64,000 nucleotides of DNA from Puccinellia tenuiflora. Its lineage: Eukaryota > Streptophyta > Magnoliopsida > Poales > Poaceae. Positions 21,122 through 30,169 of this stretch are shown piece by piece. The stretch is taken from NCBI GenBank assembly GCA_012064385.1, contig QRDG01001528.1, positions 372,001 to 436,000 on the forward strand. The letters are read 5' to 3'. Position 1 is the stretch's first letter, and each line of letters opens with the position of its first letter. The notes below the pieces were generated by a model. That model made no database searches. It was not told the origin of the DNA and saw nothing but the letters and a program-made list of their open reading frames with translations. A program made the translations under genes and the position numbers.

Positions 21122-21560
21122 GTGAGGGTTTTAGGTCTTACCCTTTGCAATTTATAAGAGGGGAAAAACCCTAAGTGGCTACAGTAACGGTCCACTACAG
21201 ATAAGTGGATAACGGTTCAGTGGCTAAAAGCCAGACAGGAAATGATAATAGAAACTAAAGTCACAGAAGTGGAAGGAGCCGGCTTGTCTCAGAATGGCGA
21301 GTCCTGTGACAGTGAAAGTTAAGAAGAGTCAAGTTCTTCAGTCCTTGTTCGCAAGAGTCATAACAAACTCGGCCAGCTAATGCAAAGGCAAGAGTGGTGA
21401 CTCAAACAAGGGATGAGGATGGACTCATTTTATATGTGTGTTATATTTTTATGCAGGAATTCATCTTGGAGCTAGCAGCGAGCGACTTCTGAGCCTGTGA
21501 CCCAAATTGGGGAAGTCGAACCAAGGAGTCAGAGGAAGCCGCCAAAGCTGCGCCCAAGAT
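21122..21560. promoter_or_regulatory. Spacer between antisense gene 2 and 3' LTR; probable antisense promoter
   Basis: A minus-strand TATA-like element (CTTATAAATTGC, about 21143-21156) lies 20-30 bases upstream of the 21121 start codon. That is close for a plant mRNA leader, so the real start codon may be further in. The rest is non-coding with no other supported feature. Confidence 0.35.
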
Positions 21561-21575
21561 AAATTCGGGGGCTAC
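21561..21575 (+). other. Polypurine tract of element C
   Basis: AAATTCGGGGGCTAC lies directly before the LTR start TGATGGGG at 21576. This is the place where plus-strand DNA synthesis is primed in LTR elements. It is G-rich but not purely purine, as is usual for this family. Confidence 0.6.
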
Positions 21576-22106
21576 TGATGGGGGGATACTTTATAGGTAG
21601 GCCCATGGACCCGGAAAGTAGACCCGCCAAGACCAAGAAGGCCAAAGCCGAGTCATGCATCAAGTCGCATGGGCTGGGCTGGAGACAAGCCGACCAAGGC
21701 CCATGACGGAAAGGGGACCCGTCAGGAAGGAGTCCAAGTACAACCCGGAGCCCTAACTTGGAAGGCCAAGACGTAGAGTAGGACTCCGTGTTCTAGTATG
21801 ACTCGGTGTAGGTTGTAAGTCCAGAGACCCGGCCACCTTTATAAGCGGGGTCCTGGACCTTAGATCGACAAGTTCTAAGCAATCCATAGTAACCGACTCC
21901 CAGAGAGGAGCCGGAGCCTTGTAATCGAGAATCCACCCAATCAATAAAGAGAAGCAGGAAGTAGGTCTTTACCTCGATCAAGAGGGGTCGAACCTGGGTA
22001 AATCTGTGTCCCTATGCGAGATTAACCTCTCCTACGTACTTCGTGTATCAATGGCCCCAGAACTCACCTTCCCAGAGGAAGGATTTGCCGTGACAACCCC
22101 ACGACA
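21576..22106 (+). repeat. 3' LTR of element C (531 bp)
   Basis: Starts TGATGGGGGGATAC after the polypurine tract and ends CCCCACGACA. It has a TATA-like CTTTATAAG at about 21837-21845 and an AATAAA at about 21943. It ends directly against the gag of element D. It also contains the ATG of the leader ORF (MAPELTFPEEG), as an LTR duplicate should. Confidence 0.85.
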
Positions 22107-22124
22107 ACGAGAGTCGTCAAATAG

Positions 22125-23433
22125 CCTACCCGACTTGACTTGCGAGTTGTTTTGCTGTTGCTGTGCAACCTCCAGTAAAATAAGCCAAGTATTTGAGGTG
22201 AGCATCGCGGTCCAACGATTTGTCGAACATGACCTCCTGGGCCGCCTCCATGTTTTTGGCTGGGGTGTTGAAGTAACACAAATTGGTCACCGGATCACGT
22301 CGGTGGTGGTACTTTCTCCAGACTGAGTTGACATGGTCGGCTTCCCACTTGCTGCGGAAATCCAGCTTCTTGTGCAGATTCTTGTTGCGAGCCGGACAGG
22401 AAACATCGTTGGCCCCCTTTTCTCTCTGTTTCCGGATGAATTATGTTTCCTTGTTTGTGAGATCGACTTCACACTCTGCTATCTGGGCTGCCTGTTCTTC
22501 CAGTTGGGCACGACGCTTCTCCATGTCGGCCAGCGATGCGTTACGAGGAAGTGGAGTTAGCAGTTCCTGGTACTTTGCTATCCTTTCTTCGTACTCCTTC
22601 TCTATCGCCGCCTCGGCTGTAGCATCAATGTCGTCTCCAGGAGCCAGCAATTTACTAGTTCCCTTCGTTGGAGCCAGCGGTGGCATAAAGTCCACCTTTT
22701 GATTTCCGGCTTCTGGAGTTTTTTCTTCGCCATTGGTGGTTTTCGAGGCATTGGGGTCATCTTTTGGATCAGAGACAACGTCAGCCATTAAGACCTCGAC
22801 TGGGCGTCCCAAGCAAGACGCAACTTTCCGACTAAAATTGTCGGATTCTCCTTCAGATTCGAGGTCCTGCTCCATATGGGCAGTGTCCCCTGATCCGGCT
22901 TCTGAATCAGCCCCGGCCTGCAAAGCAGGAAGGATAGACTCAGGTTCTGTCATCGACTCGTTAGAGCCGGATTCTCCTAGGATGCCAACGAAGTGGAAGT
23001 CCGGCGCTGCCATAGTGGAACTTGTGTCGTCTTCGGAATCTTCATCATCAGCGTCGAAAGCTAGATCCAGATCGGCAATCTCCTCAGAGTCCAGATCCGA
23101 TCCGTCGTCGAAGTTGCTGGGGTGGGTGGCGGGCATGCTCGAGGTGAAGCCGAGATCGTCCAAAGCCTTGGCGGTGAAGCCGACGAAGATGTCGATGCCA
23201 CCGATGGAGACCGTGGACCAGCCGGCGGGATCCTCCTTTGCCGGCGTCCAAAAGCCGTCGTTGAGGACGTGGCCAGCTCCTGTCTCGTCGAAGTAGCTGA
23301 CCAAGCCGACCGCGATGGTGTCGCCGATTCCGCCAGTAGATCCCGCCCGGAACGTAACCCCGGACATCTCTGGCCCCACGGTGGGCACCAACTGTCGTGG
23401 TATTGTCGAATCTAGCCGTGATAGGGGTGCCAT
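22125..23433 (-). pseudogene. Leader/gag N-terminal ORF of element D
   Basis: ATG at 23433 (MAPLSRLDSTIPRQLVPTVG) lies in the LTR; the frame passes through the PBS as in element A. An N-terminal globular part (SVSIGGIDIFVGFTAKALDD) is followed by a very acidic region (DSEEIADLDLAFDADDEDSE) and a coiled coil (MEKRRAQLEEQAAQIAECEV). An in-frame TAA at 22441-22443 interrupts it. The frame then stays open (FIRKQREKGANDVSCPARNK, RDPVTNLCYFNTPAKNMEAA) to a stop near 22125. It is a gag fragment cut by LTR C, with no protease or pol present. Confidence 0.75.
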
Positions 23434-23943
23434 CGAGCTAGGTAGAGAGGTGGGTATAGGAGATGCGGGAGATTCCGGTGACGGGATGAGCACGAGTTTA
23501 CCCAGCTTCGGATCTCGCAACGGTGGCGAAACCCTACGTGCTGCTATAATTCACTATAAGGCAATATGCGCCAATTACAATGAAAGTTAGAGCGTAAGTC
23601 TCAGATCGTTTGTGTCTGCCCTAAGGCATCCCGTAGGCCGGCTTATAAAGGCGTCCGGACCTAGGGCTTACAGAAAGCAACCTAACCGACTAAGTTACAG
23701 AGTTATACTCTAACCCGGCTTGGGGCTTGCCTTGAGTACTAAGTCATCCTTAATGCAGACCGGCTTCTGAAACCTTTCCTTAGCCGGATGGGCCTCCTGC
23801 GCTTCATCGTACTGGGCCGCCCGGTAAGCCGGATTTCGGCGTACCACCACTGTGGGCCACCCTGGTACGCTGGCTTTAGTCACCTTCGTGAGAGTACCTG
23901 TTCGGCATAACCCAAACAGAGACATCCAACCCAGTAGTTATCA
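23393..23943 (-). repeat. 5' LTR of element D (551 bp)
   Basis: On + it starts TGTCGTGGTATTGTCG next to the inverted PBS and ends GTAGTTATCA; in element orientation it begins TGATAACTACTGGG. A minus-strand TATA-like TTTATAAG lies near 23650. The right boundary was placed by the TG...CA rule only, as no second LTR is available. Confidence 0.65.
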
Positions 23944-24529
23944 TCCAAATTTCCGAAACAGTTGACGGAGATCCCGCACAGGACGAGTCCAAAGGGAAAA
24001 CAATCGCCCTATCACGGTTCCCCGTGTGCCTCTGTAGAAAAATATACAAGCAGGTATTTCACATCCACTATGAACAACGCTAAAATTTTGAGAAAACAAT
24101 ACATTGTATTTTGGGCTATAGAAAAATAAAGAGTTTTTTCCTATGTACAGCCACAATTATTTTTGTATAGCACAAAATGAAACTTCTTTTTCACCGAAAC
24201 TTCACAGAGATACATAACATATGCATAGATATCTGTGGATTTTTTGTTTTGATTTTTAAATCTCAAAAGTTCAAATTTTGAAATTTTCAAAATCTGAAAG
24301 CACTGCTGCCCGGGTACATCAATGACCGCGCTCCCTCTTTCCCGCGCTACTTTCGACGCCCACAACGCTTTGCTCCTGCCGCTGTCTGCCGCGGCGCTGC
24401 CCCGGACGCCGTACGTGGACACAATTATTGGCGTCACTGCTCGAGTAGTGCATGTGGGTCAGTGGGTGGTTAAAATGAACGCAGGTGCAATGCGTGGGTG
24501 TGCTTGTACCAGCTACATACATACTATGG
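23944..24529. other. Intergenic stretch, no supported gene
   Basis: The first 360 bases are AT-rich with alternating A and T runs (aaattttgaaattttcaaaa). The rest (about 24305-24540) is GC-richer. Short open frames on both strands show no recognisable motif. No RNA gene is seen. Confidence 0.5.
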
Positions 24530-24814
24530 TTAAGACGGGTCACAGTGGAGAGTAACTAAGACTAGTAACATATGCATGTTACTAGTCTACCAGCTACTAC
24601 CATCATAGTACAAAGTAATATAAAGAGAGTAACATAGATGATTTTATTTATTAAATTATAGACTCATCTTGTCTAGTTAAATATGATGTTACAGTAACTA
24701 GTTATATTACTCTATTTGCCTCTTTTATTATTAATTACCTGTCACATCATCTTTTTTTTGTTTAAATGGCATGCAAATTACTAGCTAAGTTATTTTTACT
24801 GTGACTAGCCTAAG
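24530..24814. mobile_element. MITE with ~38-bp imperfect terminal inverted repeats
   Basis: The left end GTCACAGTGGAGAGTAACT (from 24539) and the reverse complement of the right end (GTCACAGTAAAAATAACTT, to about 24805) match. The match continues through AG(A)CTAGTAA and TGCATG. The interior is AT-rich and non-coding. The exact ends and target duplication could not be fixed, so the superfamily is left open. Confidence 0.55.
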
Positions 24815-25440
24815 GAAACCACGTTCGCTCCCCGTTGTTCGATCCATCTCTGCGCAATGAAAAAGTAATTAGAAGTACAGAGTATAATCAATCCATGTTC
24901 GCCGAATATGATTCGATATTCTTCATTGTGCCAAGGCGAGTTCTTGTTATACTATTTTCAGCACATAAAATTGGAGCTCGTTGCTTTTGACCAAAGAGCG
25001 CGTGCACACACATCTCGCAGTGTCTGCAGGCGAATGTGAGATACGCCTACCGGATAGGCGGATACTCTTAGGATGATTGCACGTGGTTTTGTATATGTAT
25101 AATGTATCGGCAGACAGCACCCATCCATCGAGACGTGCCAACAGGCAACAGCTGTTTGGCACTTATCATGTCTCATCACGACTTTAGAAGAGCACACCTT
25201 CGCCAAAGCAGTGTGCCCCCACTAAGCTCCGTCAGTGCGCCAAAGCATTGTACTTTGGTTTTCTCTAGTGAGAAAGACTGCCCCGTTCACTCAAAAAAAA
25301 AAAAAGCGAGAAGACCACCTCTTCTTTTAAACCGTGTTTTCTAAGTCGGAAAATGTTCACTTAGAACCCTGTTCGCATGCACATTTGCATATCCTAAACA
25401 TGCCCATTTGAATTTTGGGAAGAAACAATCGCGAGGAGTG
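24815..25440. other. Intergenic stretch, no supported gene
   Basis: Mixed-composition sequence with a short A run at about 25293-25305. No open frame has recognisable domains and no repeat ends are evident. Confidence 0.5.
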
Positions 25441-26340
25441 CAAAAATAAAGGTAAACTTAACCACGGGATAACGTAAGTTGTATGTCGTGTGTTGTATCA
25501 CGGACACCAGGAGTTTCTCGAACCCCGTTTTACAGATTCGGCACGGGGCGTAAGGAGGCTTCGCACGACTTAGCTATCGACGGTGAGGACGCTGACGGGC
25601 CGGGTCATCCACAGAGAGGGGTGGTTTATCGGCCGCTCGGAAAAGTAACACCCTACTCCTACATGTCTGAATATATGGGGTTCGCCGGTGGCGAGACGGT
25701 GGTTACCGCGGGGGGGGGGGGGGGGGGGGGGGGGGAGGGGGGGTTCTCCGGTGGATATCTATGGTTTAGAGAAGGAAGAAGGAGAGCAAATCCTTCACGG
25801 GAAAGATCACCTCTCCTCCTCCTTCGCCCTCTCTCTTGATCCTTCCTTCTCTAGCCCGAAGCTCAAAGTGTTCTCTTCGGATAGGATCCGGTCCTTCTCC
25901 TTGGTGGCTTTTGCCCACCTTTTATAGCGTAGGGGGTCACCGCAGAAGCTCACCCGAGAAGAGTGCTTCCCTCCCTGTGAAGGAGGGAAATAACCCTAAG
26001 GGTTTTGGGCTTGAGCGCGGGAGATGAGGTGGCTTCTATCTCCCGCGCGCCACGTGCTTGGGGTAGGTGGCTCTGACAACACCTAACCCGCTATCCTTTG
26101 CTGGAGTCGCCCCGGCATGGCTTTGCCGGGTGAAGGCTTGGCGTCCAAGCCTTCCGCTGGTCTTGATCCTTTGTCTTGGTGGGAAGTGCGTCTCTCCCTG
26201 GGTGCGGAGGCGTATCTAGGGTAGGGTCGGGGGATGACCACGTGGGTTGAATCCCGGCAAACCCGCCCTGGATCCTCCTGGCGGCTAATTGTGGGCTTGC
26301 ATACTCCCGAAGAGAGGTGAAGTGATCCATGTTAACCATT
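25440..26340. repeat. Unclassified, possibly LTR-derived repeat with a long G run
   Basis: The segment holds a run of 26 G at 25710-25735, then one A and seven more G. A short pyrimidine-rich tract and a TATA-like CTTTTATAG at about 25918 follow, then a GC-rich part with short inverted motifs. Composition and layout suggest a retrotransposon LTR or leader, but no PBS, TG...CA pair or coding region was found. The open frames crossing the G run are not credible genes. Confidence 0.3.
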
Positions 26341-26780
26341 CCACAGCACACCACCAACTACACAATAAATTCACAGTTCTCCTTCCCCCCATCTTTTAGG
26401 AAAAGTTTAAGATATACGTACATCAGAACCTATTGTAGCCGGCAATTCATATCCTCTTCACATTTACTCCCATCCCGTATTATCCTAGTAATTGTGAAAA
26501 TTTCAAAGACGGATTTTGCTAAACTGTTTACAACTATTGAAGTTCATAATGCATGTATTCCCTTCGTTTCCCGGTTTTTCGAATCAATACTTAGGATGAG
26601 TTCAACATTTTCAAAGCAAATACTTTGCCTTGCTAAATCAACCTCTCACACTTGTTTAACATAAGTTGTGGCAGAAGAAAATAAAGGAAGAATGGTGTTG
26701 AATAAAAGAACATTCATACAACACATAATTACTAAACCACCGAGGGGCATATATGAAAATGTCCATATCCACTTATAGTT
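26341..26780. other. Intergenic stretch, no supported gene
   Basis: AT-rich, with one short open frame (26329-26664) that lacks known motifs. No RNA gene or repeat end is recognised. Confidence 0.45.
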
Positions 26781-26784
26781 GTTA

Positions 26785-28087
26785 GAGCATCTCTAACAAA
26801 TGCCTTATAATAGGGCACCACTTTTTGTTATAGGGGACCTGTTTTATTGTTTTAGGGCACCAAAAAAATTTTGCTTTTCCAGATGCCTTATTTTAGGGCA
26901 CGGCCTCTCCAATAGGTAGTTTTAGGGGAAACATAAATAGTTTTAAACTAAATTTCATATAAATTTAAATAGTTCGACAACATTTCTTACATAAACTTCG
27001 ACAAACTAACCCAAATTTAAAAGTTTGACTAGATGGTGCTAAACAAGAACTACAATCTGGATCCCCTCTTCATTATCTTCCAATCGACACCGGAATCATC
27101 GTCGGAATAAAAATTTGATAATTCAGATTCATAGTCGGAGTCCTCGATCTTGATCACCGGAGCCGAGGGTCCATCAGCCGTAGAAGAGCCGGCCTCCGTA
27201 TTTTCCATCTTCGTGTCTCGGCTCGCGTAGAACTCCTCCTCCGCCTTCACGAGGTCGGGGTTCTCCCGGCGTAGCTTCTCTGTCACTGCGGCATCCGCCT
27301 ACTCGGCCTTGATCTGGTGGTATGCCGCGCGGTCTCTTCCTCGATGTAGCGACAAACCACGCAGAAGCTCGGAGCCATGAAGGTGGCTTGCTCGGCGGTC
27401 TCGATGTCGGAGAAATTCATCTCTGACCTCGGCCGACCGTAGTGCCACGCAACGGCGTTGTAGGCGCGGGCGGCCTCGTCCGTCGAGGGGAAGGTGTCGA
27501 GCCACATCCGGGTGTGGTCCATCATGATCTCGGCGGCGTACCGGCCGGAGTCACGGCGCCGCATGCCGCGGTAGCCCGTGCTGTTCCTCACCGGCGGCGG
27601 AGGTGGGCCGCCGTGCGGGGGGCTTCTCCTGTAGCATCGCGGCCACAAGGAGTCATGGCTGGAGCCCTTCGAGTAGCGGCGCAGCCACATTGAGGCGTTG
27701 GTAGGCCCGAAGCTCGACGACGGGGTGGCGAATCGTGCGGCGGGGGCGGGTGGGGTGGGGAAGCGGTGACGCGGCGGCAAATCAGACGTATCTGATGTGG
27801 GGACGAGGTGGCAGAGATCGGGAAGCGGCGGCGGCAGGCGAAGCTGGGCTGGAGCGGCGGGTGGGAGGTGGCGGTTCGGTGCGCGCTAGGAAAAGTAAAG
27901 GATAGAGCACGCCCCACAACGACCCTCTCTGTCCTATATTTGGGGCAGAGAGGAGCAAAATTTGAGGCAGCCCTATTTTAGGGCACCGTTTAGGGCATGT
28001 GTTGGAGCTTCATTTTTGCCCTCTCATGCTCTAAAAAGCGGTTTTTAGGACACCACTGCTAACATAGGACATTTGTTAGAAATGCTC
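26785..28087 (-). mobile_element. PIF/Harbinger-type non-autonomous element carrying an AP2/ERF-like gene
   Basis: Left end GAGCATCTCTAACAAATGCC (from 26785) pairs with the reverse complement of the right end (GAGCATTTCTAACAAATGTCC, ending 28087). TTA lies on both sides (26782-26784 and 28088-28090), the usual PIF/Harbinger target duplication. Subterminal regions repeat a ttttagggca motif on both sides. Size is 1303 bp. No DDE transposase is present; the only gene is an AP2-like ORF on -. Confidence 0.8.
27050..27780 (-). pseudogene. AP2/ERF-domain ORF inside the Harbinger-type element (frameshifted)
   Basis: ATG at 27780 leads to a Pro/Ser-rich N-terminus and then an AP2-like fold: GYRGMRRRDSGRYAAEIMMD, MWLDTFPSTDEAARAYNAVA and RPRSEMNFSDIE. 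These match the YRG and RAYD blocks of plant DNA-binding AP2 domains. The frame stops at 27283. A second frame starting at 27286 reads REN PDLVKAEEEFYASRD and an acidic tail (ESELSNFYSDDDSGVDW). A third frame just before it reads AAYHQIKAE, so one shift and one stop near 27300 have split the original gene. A role in transcription is possible from the family; here it is probably inactive. Confidence 0.75.
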
Positions 28088-28112
28088 TTACAACTTTTTT
28101 TTGCATGGTGAT

Positions 28113-28347
28113 GCTCTTACGGAAAAAATCCTATACGACCCAGACTCGTACGACCTAGCTTGTGGACCACATCAAGTGATCTAAAACGTCGGCGGCGGCG
28201 GTGGCGAATCAGACGTATCTGAGGTGGGTACGCGGTGATAGAGGTGGGGAAACAGCGGTGACGGCGAATCTGGGCCGAATCGCTCGCGGCCACGATGCGA
28301 GATATGGTCCACGGCAGGGTCGTATAAGATTTTTTTTCTTGCTCTTA
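28113..28347. mobile_element. Small inverted-repeat unit (~230 bp), possible MITE
   Basis: AAAAAATCCTATACGACCC at about 28123-28141 is mirrored by GGGTCGTATAAGATTTTTTT at 28318-28337. Both are next to a gctctta motif. The interior 28195-28275 repeats about 80 bases from 27771-27850 (core aatcagacgtatctga). It is probably a reduced relative of the neighbouring Harbinger-type element. Confidence 0.4.
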
Positions 28348-28686
28348 GAGCATCTCCACCGGGGGGTCGCAATGGGGCCCCTAAAGCTCAATTAGGGCCC
28401 CGGACAGAAAAACATGCCACACCGAGGGGGTCGCAAAGTCTATGTCCAGCCCAAAACCTGTCCGACACCACCAACAGGGCCTCCAAAGTTGGGGGCTGCC
28501 TTCGCGGTGCCGGACACTAGTCCGGCCCGAGCCTCCGACAGATATGGACCGCCCGTCAGCCACACGAAACGATGCATCGAGATCTGACCGCACGCGGCAG
28601 CGATGCAGCCGGCGCCTCGTCGTTTTAGTGGCGAGTCGTCGCATCGTTGCACGGGCCGTCAGGCGGCGCATCGTTTCAGTGGCTAG

Positions 28687-29690
28687 TTGGGCGGCGCAGT
28701 GAACCGTCGCCTCGTAGCAGCGCCGCAGAGGCCACGCGGCGGAATGCATGCCGTCTTGGCGTTAATGGCGACGGCCGCTACGCTCCTTCGCCCGGCTTTA
28801 AAAAGGCCACCACGGGGCCTCTCCTCACACACACCACCACCGCACCGCTCCTCTCCCTCTCCGTCCACTCGCCACTCGCACAACAAGGATGCACCGCCGT
28901 GGGCCAGGTTACCAGCCGACGGAGGAGGACCACGCGCGCCGCGCCGCCTTGACGCAGCTTCGGTGGCGCACTGCCAACGCCGCAACGAGCAATGCCGGAT
29001 TCAGGGGATCCGGATTGTGGCGGCTCGAGTTGTTGCGCCGCCACCACCACCCCCTCCTCCTCGTCCACCACCGCAGGCCGACGACCGTCCTGCGCTGACG
29101 GTCGAGGAGGCGCAGCAGCTCATGCAGGACTACCTCCCGCTGCCTGCCGACCGTCGCCTGCCGGACGGCTGGTTGGTCAACCTAGACAGCGTCCCGGTTG
29201 CGCCGCCCCTCACCGGTCAGGCGAGGCTGGACTATATCCGAGCGATGTGGGACTCGGACGCCGCCGGCGCAGTGACGGAGGAGGAGCGTAGCCACGTGCC
29301 TCCTTTCAATGCCGAGGCGCCCTACTAGGACGTCATCGTGCGATCCGAGCACGCCTGCCGCCTCCACAGCTTCGCCACCACCAGCCGCACTGACGACGAG
29401 CCGCCCGAGCCGGAGCCCGTGGAGTCGTCCGACGAGGAGGAGGCAGCACCGCCTCCGAGCTGCGCCTATCGTTAATAAAACAGCCAGACTGAGGGCTTTC
29501 AAGATTCTAGGCACGCAGTGAAAGAGATGAAGATAAAGGAGATGCAAGAAGCCCGGGAGCTCAAGATCATGGCCACGGACACGTCAAACATGGCGGCGGA
29601 TCGCCAAGAGTACTTTGCCCAGGAGGTGGCGCGCATCATGAATGCGAGGAAACAAATGGCCGAGGACGCCGACACCCAGGAGGGATGATT
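28687..29690 (+). pseudogene. Harbinger-linked ORF1 remnant (NAM-associated C-terminal type)
   Basis: The frame 28687-29328 gives a polyproline stretch followed by LTVEEAQQLMQDYLPLPADR, GWLVNLDSVPVAPPLTG and DYIRAMWDSDAAG. A stop follows, and other frames hold RTDDEPPEPEPVESSDEEE. At 29524-29688 a helix reads EMKIKEMQEARELKIMATDT and SNMAADRQEYFAQEVARIM. The last part matches the general pattern of NAM-associated C-terminal domains. Stops and shifts make it a pseudogene. The start codon is not certain. Confidence 0.5.
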
Positions 29691-29704
29691 TGGTCGCGGT
29701 GCCG

Positions 29705-29885
29705 AGGTCTAGTCATATTTTGTTGGCCGTGCCTGTGTTGGCCGGTTTGAACTATTTGGCCGTGCCTGTGTTGGCCGGTGAGAAACTGCCTGGCCGTGCC
29801 TGTGTTGGCCCGCCGATGCAACTACTTGGCCGTACCTGTGTTGGCCGGCCGGTGAAACTACTTGGCCTGTGTTGGCCGATTGCCA
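29705..29885 (+). repeat. Minisatellite with TTGGCCGTGCCTGTGTTGGCC units
   Basis: Five to six diverged units of about 33 bases, each with ggccgtgcctgtgttggcc and a short aactact-like spacer. It lies just behind the ORF1 remnant and inside the second Harbinger-like element. Confidence 0.8.
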
Positions 29886-30169
29886 ATTGTATATTTTGGA
29901 TTGATGGTAATTTGTATTTGAGGATTCCTTTAGGAGTGCCGGTGTGGGAGGCGCAAAAAAAACGCCGGACATGTCCGGTACCCCGTAATTGGGCCTCCAA
30001 ACTGGTGGTGCCGGACACAATTTAGGCACGCGGTGGAGATGCTTGTTCCATGATTAGTAGTGTATTCACCACTCACTAGGCGCCATTTCACTAGCAGCGT
30101 ATCGACATGAATCCGAAGTAAACCACCCACGTCCTCCCCGCTCATCAACCCACGCACACGTGAATCACG

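Larger units (their letters stand above)
17165..22106 (+). mobile_element. Gypsy element C: antisense gene region and 3' LTR
   Basis: This is the 3' part of an element of the A/B family. It contains an antisense spliced gene (17724-21121), an intronic ~100-bp tandem repeat, a polypurine tract and a + oriented 3' LTR. Its left side, which should carry pol, is replaced by the inverted LTR of B at 17164. Bases flanking LTR A on the left (ccatc, 7920-7924) and LTR C on the right (acgag, 22107-22111) do not match, so A and C are probably not the two ends of one insertion. Confidence 0.75.
22107..23943 (-). mobile_element. Gypsy element D: inverted 5' LTR and leader/gag fragment
   Basis: On the minus strand the order is LTR (23943-23393), PBS (TTGGTGCCCACCGTGGGG just after the LTR) and the leader/gag ORF to about 22125. 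It is cut on the left by LTR C. The PBS and the architecture match the A/B/C family, but the protein and LTR differ enough to be a separate family. Confidence 0.8.
28348..30044 (+). mobile_element. Second PIF/Harbinger-like element with ORF1 remnants
   Basis: Left end GAGCATCTCCACCGGGG follows a TTA (28345-28347). The right end, read in reverse complement, is AGCATCTCCACCGCGTG (ending at about 30043). The right flank reads TGTT in place of an intact cTTA, so the duplication has decayed. Inside are a proline-rich ORF and a segment similar to the NAM-associated C-terminal region often found with Harbinger elements. No transposase is present. Confidence 0.6.

Noticed and set aside
7925..22106. 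One full-length Gypsy element with LTRs at 7925 and 21576
   Set aside because: The two LTRs are from different subfamilies, flanks do not match, and an inverted LTR lies between them.
28647..29100. Multiple GC-rich open frames on both strands
   Set aside because: High GC content produces open frames in all phases; only the frame with LTVEEAQQLMQDYL shows family-like sequence.
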